Assembly: GCF_036588685.1 (NCBI RefSeq)
Contig: NC_086378.1
Location: 13,433,578-13,497,577, forward strand
Direction: 5' to 3'
From: Mytilus trossulus
Taxonomy: Eukaryota > Mollusca > Bivalvia > Mytilida > Mytilidae
DNA: 64,000 nucleotides
Shown: piece after piece, positions 55,460-64,000 of the stretch
Position numbering within the stretch: the stretch's first letter is position 1
How the letters are laid out: every line of letters begins with the position of its first letter
The notes under the pieces: generated by a model
What the model was told of the DNA's origin: nothing
Seen by the model: the letters and a program-made list of their open reading frames with translations, nothing else
Databases searched by the model: none
Translations under genes and position numbers: made by a program

Positions 55460-55560
55460 ACATTTTGTTGGGGCCATCTCGCTGTGCCGTAAGCTGCTTT
55501 CTGTTCTTTGATAGGGATGCTGTCTCTTTTGCATATTTATATGTCCATTCTCAATCGTGT
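55460..55560 (-). repeat. Interspersed repeat, family R fragment
   Basis: TTGTTGGGGCCATCTCGCTG and GATGCTGTCTCTTTTGCAT match the diverged 10975-11100 segment. Confidence 0.6.
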
Positions 55561-55564
55561 CATA

Positions 55565-57835
55565 CAAAATATATAAAAATACGTCTGAACCAGTGACAAC
55601 TCTCCAACATATTTTATCAATCGGATTACCTATGAAGGCTGAAACACATTCTGTATATATAATTCGTCTTAATAACGGCCCAACAATGTGAGATTAGCGG
55701 ATATATATGGGTATTTGGCTTGTTCCACACACATATTGGTGTACAGTCATTTGATATGTGTGTAAACTACATAAAAACGTATCATATGTTTGGTCCTTTA
55801 TACTATTCATGTTCAAAATTAATTAATACCACACAAAGTGCACACGTATATATCTTTAACAAGTTTTCAAAATAGTTTGCTTAATACAGGGATAAAGAAA
55901 GGAAGAAATTATAAAGAATAGTGTCGACAGCTTAAAATTTAAAAAAAGCTTTATTGAGACAAACTACATTCCGTTCTACTTACATGTATTACAAATTGAA
56001 AGAATGATGCTGATTGGATAATTTTTCAAATTCTAATATTGCAAAGTTAAATGAAACGTGCTCTACCTCAGAGCATTTTTCATTTTAAGATTTATAATGG
56101 CAATATTAAAATTGAAAAATGACCCAATTTGCATGATTCTTTTAATGAAACAGTTCATTATCTATTGTAGAAGTAGGCTTTTCCCCTAGAAAATTCGTTC
56201 ATTTCAGTAAAGATGGTATGGTCACGTCTGTTTGAAATCTGAAGCGTGAAAAGCAATGTCTCAAGGAACGTCAAAATAGCACACCCTTCGATGTTGTCAA
56301 CCAATTTTGCATGAATTAATTTTTAATGTTGTTTATTTATCGAATAGTTATGAAATAAAGACCACTGGATATGATGCACTGAAGAGACATGTTATGTCGA
56401 AATGCGCATCTGGTGCAACAAAATTGGTACCGTTGATTTTATTAATAGAATAATTCAATCAAACCATCTTAAGGGTGTCTTACAACTTGCTTTAAAAAAA
56501 AAAATAAAGACCAAATCGAATCAGTATATGAATGTGTAATACAAATTGCGCATTAATGTTGCACTCTTATGCATTAAAATCTCTATCCCCTCAACACCTT
56601 TGACGAAAGAACCCACCATAGAAAGTTTGTAGTATATGCAGGTGAAGCTTACATTGTTTAATGAGAAAAAAAGAAAAATCACAAAAATACTGAACTCTGG
56701 TGAAAATTCAATCGGAAAGTCCCTAATCACCTGTCAAAATTAAATTACAAAACACATCAAACGAATGGACAACAACTGGTATATTCCTTACTTGGTACAG
56801 GCCTTTCAAATGTAGAAAACGATAGATTGAAACTGGTTTTATAGCGCTAAACCTCTCACTTGTACGACGGTCTCATTCGTTATATTTATAACGATGCGTG
56901 AACAAAACAGACATAATAAATAAAATAGTCAAAATATGGGTACAGCAGTCATTACTGTGTTACAATCTGAAAACAAACAAATTTACAAAAAAGCACAAAC
57001 AAATCTATCAATTTTAAAACACATTCATGGCTTCGCGTGTCTGACGTCAGAACATTTTAGGTTTCATAGGAAGAAATTGTGTCGTTCGATGTTTATAAAA
57101 ATTGTATATTGCTAGTAAGGTGAGGGAATTTATAATTTCTAAATAGTCCCACTTGTTATAGATCCTGGTGCTGAGATGACTGTGTATGTCAAATTCGAGA
57201 TAGAGGATGGTCTTTTAATAAATATTTATATGATGATAGAAAATTTAAAGTACATGCGTCTAATATGCATGCCATATCCCTGATCATGAGGTAAGGGATT
57301 ATTCGCCTCACTTTGAGCAACCTCTTTAAAAATACGTCCTTGTATTTATTTCCAAAGGATGGTGGCTTGAATCTGGAATCAGATTTGACGAGAAATCGCT
57401 TCTCATATCCAAAACTTATATATGAAAGTGATGGAGCTTTTAACTCTTCATGATTAAGTTATACACGTTATATAATTATATCAACGATATAAGTTGCCTT
57501 CAGATGGAACATATTTTTAATATTTAATTTTTTTTTTTTGCTTTGGTCCGTCTTGTCATATTGAAATTCCGTTTAGTATACGTCAAATGTCTGTTAATAA
57601 AAAAAATGCCCCATAAAACACCGATGAAACGATTCGTGGAGTATTTTCTAGTGACTGTGATATTGACGTATTGAATAAAAACAAACGTGAAAAGAAGAGA
57701 GAAAAAAGATTCAGAACATGGAAGACAGTCAATGATAACTATTCTAGGCTTCATTTTGTAATTACAGACACATATGCTTCCTGTGCGTACAACGGATGGA
57801 CGCCACACAGTGAATATCGATAACAATAAAAGTCA
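55565..57835. other. Intergenic, repeats and a hairpin, no gene seen
   Basis: 56020-56135 is an imperfect inverted repeat (AATTCTAATATTGC against GGCAATATTAAAATT, AATGAAACGTGCT against AGCATTTTTCATT). 56365-56440 (GAGACATGTTATGTCGAAAT, GCGCATCTGGTGCAAC) looks like a mussel interspersed repeat. 56755-56925 is family T, minus strand. A 100-codon minus-strand frame at 57524-57826 has no recognised domain. Confidence 0.45.
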
Positions 57836-58195
57836 CAATCGTCGAAATAGCCATATATAAGTAATTAGAAAGATCAGAAAAAATATAAGACATGTATCAT
57901 AAAAGTCCAAATAAGTCGTTGTTGTATAGCATGTTAGATTTCAAATATGTTTTGCTTCATAATTTGAAGCTCGATTAAAACAATTAATGTATAGTTAAGG
58001 TAAAACAAACACTTACAAATTAAAGATGGATTTCAGACAGTTCTCCCCAACTTCCTCCGACTTTAAAGGTCGTTTCTAAATATTTATGGAAGAAATAAAC
58101 TACTAGTACTTGTCCTCAGTTATATTCTCAAATGAAAAGTACTGCAGACGTTACGCATTTATTGAAATAATTTTATTCTGCTTCATCAATTTAAA
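57836..58195. repeat. Dispersed duplicate block, copy 2
   Basis: Same orientation and order as 21745-22100. Flanking sequences differ, so the shared part has defined ends. Confidence 0.7.
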
Positions 58196-58654
58196 ATCGA
58201 GCGTTCTTAGTGTATGAAAGTCAAAAAATATATGCATTTAAGAGTATTTATAGAATGACGTCATAAATAAGAATGAACCGGTTTTGATTTAGAATTTTAT
58301 ATAACTTCATTTTAAAACGTTTTATAACTTCATTTATCAGAGCGTATGTTCTTACGATACTCGCACCTATAAACGTTTAAAGAAAAAAATCTACCACAGG
58401 CTGTTATCAATCATTTTGACAAAATTTATTCCATTGCAAATTTAAATTACATTTTCTAATAAAAAAGACCAAAGATCTGCGTTTAGTACATTTTAAACTT
58501 GTTCAAATAGGCCAGTAGATATTTATTTACGCCAATAAAATGTATATGTAGTCACAAATGAAATCATTTGTTGATATACAAAAGGTAAAATAGAAAACTC
58601 CTTATGTAGATATACGCACAGAAAGACTCATTACAAAAGAAAAGGTCATAAAAT
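58196..58654. other. Intergenic, nothing seen
   Basis: AT-rich. TTTTATATAACTTCATTTTA-type sequence is repeated twice at 58295-58340. No gene. Confidence 0.45.
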
Positions 58655-59250
58655 CATACCTTTATAAGGAAATGAAATGGTGAATGTGTCAAAGCGACAA
58701 CCACCCGACCATAGAGCAGACAACAGCCGAAGGTCACCAACGTGTTTTCAATGTAGCGAGAATTCCCGCATCCGTAGGTGTCCTTCAGCTGGCCCCTAAA
58801 AAATATGCATACTAGTACAGTGAGAATGGATGTCATACTAAACTCCAAATAATACACAAGAAACTAAAATTAAAAATCATACAAGACTAACAAAGGCCAG
58901 AGGCTCCTGACTTGGGACAGGGGCAAAATTGCGGCGGGGTAAAACATGTTTATGAGATCTCAACCCTCCCCTATACCTCTAGCCAAAGTGGAAAAGTAAA
59001 CGCATAACAGACGCACATTAAAAGTCAGTTCAAGAGAAGTCCGAGTCCGATCTCAAAAGATGTAATAAAAGAAAATAAATAAAATGACAATAATACATAA
59101 ATAACAACAGACTACTAGCAGTTATCTGACATGCCAGCTCCAGACCTCAATTAAACCGATTGAAAGATTATGTCTTCATTATATGAATTTCAGGCACAAT
59201 CCCTCCAGTTAGGGGTTTAGTATCATACTATCATAAAATATATGAGAAGA
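58655..59250 (+). repeat. Interspersed repeat, family R, longest copy
   Basis: AGGAAATGAAATGGTGAATG, GCATCCGTAGGTGTCC and GGCTCCTGACTTGGGACAGG, followed by GGCGGGGTAAAACATG. It covers the segments found separately at 10845-11120 (inverted) and 22120-22440. The minus-strand frame at 58654-58857 is repeat sequence. Confidence 0.75.
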
Positions 59251-59587
59251 ACATAATCCGTGTCATGTTTTCTGTAAGTATGTACGGGATAAATATGCAT
59301 AAAAAGACTAGTGTAGATTATTATTTTCCTTCATAAATCTAAATCTCATGGCTACCTAGTCACATATTTATAATTACTAATAGTTCACTAAACTAGATTT
59401 AATTCAGACATTTCCCTTTATTTCTTCGAAATAGATTATTTCCCCCAAAGTCATATCTATATTACGTTCATACTAAAATCTTACTATGTTCACAGCAATA
59501 GCGTAAACATCATGTTCGATATCAAAATGATACCATTCTTTCTATTTCTGTTTTTTTTTCAAAGATTTTTTGAAAACAACATGTCAT
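59251..59587. other. Intergenic, nothing seen
   Basis: AT-rich, no gene or repeat recognised. Confidence 0.4.
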
Positions 59588-59743
59588 GCCATCAAAATAC
59601 ACAAAAAAACTTGGCAGTGGTGGTAGGGTGATAGAGGCATATGGAGCTGTGATAGTAATCAATCCTGATCCAGCAGAGATGTCGGACCGACGAAACCAAC
59701 CGGAATCACAAAGCTATTGCTGGTCCATCAAGCTCAAATGACG
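59588..59743 (+). other. Short open frame of unknown nature (51 codons)
   Basis: Reads MPSKYTKKLGSGGRVIEAYG, then AVIVINPDPAEMSDRRNQ, ending in TGA. It is less AT-rich than its surroundings and begins at an ATG, and an interspersed repeat follows at 59785. It could be an exon or part of a repeat. No domain was recognised. Confidence 0.25.
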
Positions 59744-59784
59744 ATGTGCTGATGAACGATGGCAGGGATGACACAGATGTGTCA

Positions 59785-59975
59785 AAATAAAAAAGAAGAT
59801 GTAGTTTGATTTCCAATGAGACAACTCTCCACAAGTGACCAAAAGGACACAGAAATTAACAACTATAGGTCCCGTGCGGCCTTTAACATGAGCAAATCCC
59901 ATACCGCATAGTAAGCTATAATAGGCCCCGAAATGACAATGTAAAACAATTCCAACGAGAAAACGGCCTTATTTT
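59785..59975 (+). repeat. Interspersed repeat, family Q
   Basis: TTTCCAATGAGACAACTCTC, CCACAAGTGACCAAAAGGAC and AACAACTATAGGTC match 32120-32190. Confidence 0.85.
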
Positions 59976-60059
59976 AGCATGGTCGAGCCGTTTAAGGAAA
60001 AGGACAAGAGGTCCAAATTACATACAGACAAACAAAATCTGGAGAGCTTTGCTTTATGT

Positions 60060-60500
60060 GACAATGCGTAAGAGCGTAATGGTCGTAGAAGAAACGTTGT
60101 CAGGTCGTCAGAAAACTGTGATGAGGACGACATGGGAGTGCAAGAATCGTACTTTGATCTTCAAAAGCATGGTGTAAAAGTGGTATAGTCGTAGTGGAAG
60201 CATAGTTGGGTTGCAGTGAGAACGTGATGGTCGTAGTGAGGTCGTGATAACATTGCTGTGAGATCGTAGCGCAGTCTCTCTCGCTACGATGGTACAGCGA
60301 CCTTTGCGATCTTAGCACGACCTTACTGCGCTCTCACTTCGCTTCTACTACGACCTGATTTAGTCACGACCGAACCACGATTTTTTTTAACATGTTCAAA
60401 GTTGGCTACGCTCATCACGGTCTTGAAAATCACACCACGACGGTCACCGTGATACACCTAACTTCGATCTACACGATCGCACTACGATCGTAAAAATTTG
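60060..60500. repeat. GTCGTAG / CGATCG-rich repeat with inverted pieces
   Basis: Purine-rich GTCGTAGTGAGGTCGTGATA in the first half and its pyrimidine-rich opposite (CTTACTGCGCTCTCACTTCG) in the second. The right end has ACGATCGCACTAC against GTAGTGCGATCGTGG, a hairpin. It is probably a nonautonomous DNA element, but its outer ends were not established. Confidence 0.55.
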
Positions 60501-60504
60501 AATT

Positions 60505-61100
60505 GTAGTGCGATCGTGGCCTAGTGGGACTGCTTCAAGTTGTCGTAAGTTCTCTGATTCAAACAAAAAATTCTCTGAAACTGATATTATCAAGATGCTT
60601 GATTATTTGACTGACAACATATTTGTTACGTTTGGAGGACGTTTTTTTCAACAGACTGTCGGAATTCCAATGGGAACAAACTGTGCCCCTCTACTTGCCG
60701 ACTTGTTTCTTTATTATCATGAGGCTGACTTCATGCAAGAACTTCTTAGGGAGAAAGATAAGAAGTTAGCAATATCCTTTAAATCTACTTTCCGATATAT
60801 ATATAGATGATGTTCTTTCACTAAAAAATTCAAAATTTGGTGACTATGTGGAACGCATCTATCCCATCGAACTAGAGATGAAGGATAATACAGATACAGT
60901 TAAGTCGGCTTCATATCTTGACTTACATCTAGAAATTGACAATGAGGGTCGGTTGTTAAAAAAACTTTACGACAAAAAAGAGATGATTTCAGCTTCCCAA
61001 TTGTGAACTTTCCATTTCTAAGTAACAACATTCCAGCAGCACCTGCATACGGGGTATATATCTCCTAATTGATACGATCTTCCCGTGCTTGCATTTCCTA
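60505..61100 (+). pseudogene. Penelope-like reverse transcriptase fragment
   Basis: Reads FSETDIIKMLDYLTDNIFVT, GRFFQQTVGIPMGTNCAPLL and ADLFLYYHEADFMQELL. V-G-x-P-M-G-x-x-x-(A/S)-P-x-x-A is the motif B region of Penelope-like/telomerase-related RTs. The catalytic segment near 60795 is split: FRYI ends in a run of TATATATATA that shifts the frame ahead of the DDVLSL sequence. Downstream pieces include SASYLDLHLEIDNEGRL (about 60905-60955). Both ends are missing and further frameshifts follow, so it is dead. The exact RT class is from memory of similar sequences. Confidence 0.7.
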
Positions 61101-61114
61101 TCATGATTTTCTTG

Positions 61115-61387
61115 ATCTAGCGGCGTACTACAGTACATGATATATAAGGCATGGAGATGTTATTTTTACAGATCAGCTAAATTATCTATAGTAAAGGATC
61201 CTACATATTAATGCAAGACACAGTCACAGAAAATAATTATATTTATAAGTAAGTCTGAGTCAGTTACAACTCTTCAATAGATGTATCCATCGGATAACCA
61301 GCAATGATGGTGATGCATGGCTGTGTACATTATATATATATCTCCATGCCTTATATATCATGTACTGTAGAACGCCGCTAGATTAAA
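61115..61387. repeat. Inverted repeat flanking an inverted SINE tail
   Basis: CTAGCGGCGTACTACAGTAC then ATGATATATAAGGCATGGAG (61116-61157) is mirrored by CTCCATGCCTTATATATCAT then GTACTGTAGAACGCCGCTAG (61344-61387). Between them, 61185-61335 is the SINE 3' region on the minus strand. Confidence 0.85.
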
Positions 61388-61436
61388 ACTGATGAGGAAA
61401 GGTGACGCATGGCCACTGAAAGCTTTATTTTTGTAG

Positions 61437-61720
61437 AGCCCAGGTGGTCGTGTGGTCTAGCAGGACGGCTTCAGTGCAGGCGATTTGGTGTCACGATATC
61501 ACAGTAGCATGGGTTCGATTCCCGGCGAGGGAAGAACCAACAATTTGCGAAAGCAAATGTACAGATCTAACATTGTTGGGTTGATGTTTAGACGAGTTGT
61601 ATATACATTATGTACACAGCTATGTATCACCATCATTGATGGCGATCCAATGAATAAATCTGTTGGAGAGTTGTCACTGACTCAGATGTACTTATAAATA
61701 TAATTATTTTCTGTTCACTT
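61437..61720 (+). mobile_element. tRNA-derived SINE with head
   Basis: The head holds GTGGTCTAGCAGGACGG (A-box-like) and GGGTTCGATTCCCGGC (B-box-like) about 55 bases apart, the internal RNA polymerase III promoter of tRNA-derived SINEs. The body follows: GAGGGAAGAACCAACAATTT, AACATTGTTGGGTTGATG and GAGTTGTCACTGACTCAGA. Headless or partial relatives are at 53790-53890 (minus), 55110-55340 (plus) and 61185-61335 (minus). It is not a working tRNA gene: no acceptor-stem pairing is seen. Confidence 0.75.
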
Positions 61721-62685
61721 CCTCCCCTGTAATTCTTTATCAAAAATATTTATTTATTTTGGAATTTTGAAAGAAAAAAGCTAAGAAATCTTAGTTTTGT
61801 TAGTGTTCTCTATGTTATCTCGTCTTCATTCTCTGGACATATTCTAGTCTGCCCTTTCATAAAATAGTGGTTTTTTTAGTGTTCTATCGAACTTTCGAAA
61901 AAAAATACCTGATAACCGTTCAGACAAAAAAAAATTGTTGAAAACATCTTATAGATACAGCAAGTGATTCTTAGTAGCTGTAAGATACATTTTTCTTTTA
62001 AAATACAACTTTTAAATCTTACGGGAAACTATTCCGAACTTAACACTTTCACTGTAACCTCGCTCTAACTTATCCCCCATCCCCTAAAAAAATACCAAAC
62101 AAACAAACCCGCAATACTATTGTCATTCTTATAGTCAGCACTCAATTGTTCACAAACAAATGTCTTTTAAGCTGCTAAAGACATATGATTCAAACGCTCA
62201 GAAAGTCCTTTGTTCTATATTTTTGCTCTCCATTTTTATGCAAAACCTTTTGCATTTTTATTTCATGGGTTATTTTTGAAGGTCGTACAATGACGTATGG
62301 TCGTTAACACATACTTCCTTTGGTTTCTTATGGAAATTTGTCAATTGACAACAAACATACCACATCATCTACTTTATATAAGTATGATATAAATTACAAC
62401 GTATTTTGGTGATCTTGCAAAATGATCGTAATCCCGTAAAACGTAAACATATTTTCTTATCATCAAAAGGGACAAAAAGTGTTACATTAACAGGCCAATA
62501 AATAAAATTACAGTTAATTTTAAAAAGAATAAAAAAAGGGGTATTTTCCCCTCATAATAACAGTAAACAGATTCATAACAATGTCAATTTCAAGAAAGCA
62601 GACAACAGTTAATTAGTCAATAACAGTACAGCATCAATGATCTTGAATATATGCCACTTTTAACTAAAATATAAAAGCACAGAAC
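61721..62685. other. Intergenic, nothing seen
   Basis: AT-rich, no gene or repeat recognised. Confidence 0.45.
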
Positions 62686-62945
62686 CAGGACATAGGAGCA
62701 CAGAACCAGGACCGTTTTTCTTATCACCAGCACAGCGTCAGGACAATTCCGTTTAACGAACTTGCACGACTTTCAATATAATATTGTTGTAATATACTTT
62801 GCATGGTACTTCTGACGCATCAGAGAAAAATTAAGCAACAAAACAGTCGTTTTATTGCCGTTCTGATACAATGTAAACAAACCCACCAGCACAGAATCAG
62901 GACCCACCAGCACCCGTCAGGACCGAATCACCAGCACAGTACGTT
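62686..62945. repeat. CACAGAACCAGGAC / CACCAGCACAG short repeat clusters
   Basis: GCACAGAACCAGGAC occurs twice near 62690-62720. ACCAGCACAG with CAGGAC recurs at 62725-62750 and four times at 62880-62940. This is an irregular tandem repeat split by unrelated sequence. Confidence 0.7.
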
Positions 62946-63729
62946 CTCTCGCAGAACAACCATACCCACCGTGATTTAGTTATAAAAAACATATTTTTTT
63001 TTGAATTTGAGGTTTCTTACATGTATGACTTTAACAAACAGGAAAAACATGCTATACAGAGGAACAAGTGATCAGTATGATGAAATTTCTTATTGACAAA
63101 ATATTTGTTGAATTTAGAGGTAGAACTTGCAATTAATGAAACAACAACCAATGTTCCTCAGCTTCATTTTAAGGCTTATATCTCGAATTTGTTATGCATG
63201 GTCATCACAGTACCAGAATCAGTACTCAAGAGATTATAGCTCCTGCTCAGAAATTTGAAACCGTCACCAGTGTTTGAGCAGAAAATAAATAAACCAGGGG
63301 AATGTCAAAGTACATCTCGTCATTTTTCGAAAGAAAAATCACATCGGAAGGTACCACCATCTTGCTGATAAATATTCCGTATCAACTACACAAATAATAC
63401 ACGCTGGTCTTCAAGTATAGATTCTGGTTACTGACGTTGTATAACATCTTAATAAAGTGGTATAATATTATTGTGTTTGTCTTTCTTGATATTACTTTTA
63501 CCGATTAGACTGTTTTTATTGGTATATATTTGACGTGGCTCGGTTTTTGTACATCCCGACATTGTGTTATTGTTGTATAAAAATTCAAGCATTCTTGTCT
63601 TTCATTTTAGCTAATGTGCCTAGTCTATATGACCTTCTATGTTTCTGTAATACATATATGACGTGTCTCTATACTTTAACAAACATGTACAACCCATCAT
63701 TGTGTTTTTGTATTCTGGTAAATCACATA
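62946..63729. other. Intergenic, nothing seen
   Basis: AT-rich, no gene recognised. The CATCG array begins at its right end. Confidence 0.45.
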
Positions 63730-64000
63730 GTCTATACCTTTGTGTTTACATTGTTCACATCGTTTACATCGCGATGTTGACAATATCATGTTTACATGGT
63801 TTACATCGTTAACATCGTATGAAAGAAGTGTACAAAGTCTGTACTTTTGTGTTTGCATCGTTCACATCGTATACATCGCAATGTTAACAATGTCGTGTCA
63901 ACATCGTGTTACTATTGTATATCAAGTCTTTTCTTTTCTGTTTACATCGTTCACATCGTTTACATCGAAGTGTTAACAATATCGTGTTTATATCGTATAC
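63730..64000. repeat. CATCG-rich tandem repeat, about 100-bp higher-order unit
   Basis: TTCACATCGTTTACATCG-type 9-base units are grouped into longer units beginning near 63730, 63838 and 63928, each with GTGTTTACAT and TGTTGACAATATC-like parts. It continues off the right edge. Open frames here are artefacts. Confidence 0.85.

Noticed and set aside
61437..61530. A functional tRNA gene
   Set aside because: A- and B-box-like sequence is present, but no matching acceptor stem or clear cloverleaf was found, and the same body repeats as a SINE.

Overview
This is an AT-rich stretch of animal nuclear DNA. It has split genes with GT/AG introns, several families of short interspersed repeats, tRNA-derived SINE sequence, many terminal-inverted-repeat (TIR) elements and decayed retroelements. 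The repeat content, especially the ~355 bp family carrying CGCCAGACGCGCGTTTCGTC, looks like a marine mussel (Mytilus, Bivalvia). That assignment comes from memory of such repeats and was not checked by a search. No rRNA, true tRNA, CRISPR or bacterial operon is seen.

1-20 kb: the 5' part of one minus-strand gene for a leucine-rich-repeat (LRR) protein. A first coding exon (19740-19911) gives a signal peptide and a cysteine-rich LRR N-terminal cap. Seven short exons follow at 12652, 11132, 8451, 7111, 6041, 3494 and 1144. Each encodes one LRR and each is bounded by phase-2 introns, so every exon is a whole-number, exchangeable cassette. The introns are built from tandem segmental duplications that carry these exons, and they are interrupted by a 4 x 355 bp array, a TTAA-flanked MITE and two nested TIR elements. 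The gene runs off the left edge.

20-28.5 kb: a 48-bp satellite, a decayed 5'-truncated LINE (23290-25600), paired hairpins, and a broken but intron-containing tyrosine-recombinase gene of Crypton/DUF3504 type (26488-28370).

28.5-41 kb: a long decayed Ty3/Gypsy-like retroelement on the plus strand. Its gag has a Gln/Pro-rich region and is split by a 3.35 kb insertion holding a 120-bp satellite. It is followed by zinc knuckle, protease, RT, RNase H, the zinc-binding start of integrase, a PHD-finger-like segment, a 97-bp candidate intron, an unrecognised 452-codon accessory ORF with a C2H2-like motif, a polypurine tract and a 3' LTR. No 5' LTR or integrase core is seen.

41-64 kb: essentially all repeats. 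There is a foldback-like pair of inverted arms made of 21-bp tandem units (40963-41470 and 43680-44310), a 145-bp near-perfect palindrome, a three-copy 1.75 kb array (48085-52500) with a poly(A) retroposon in its third copy, a large inverted structure flanked by SINE pieces (53790-55165), a Penelope-like RT remnant (60505-61100), a tRNA-headed SINE (61437-61720) and a CATCG-rich array at the right edge. No convincing host gene is seen to the right of the LRR gene.
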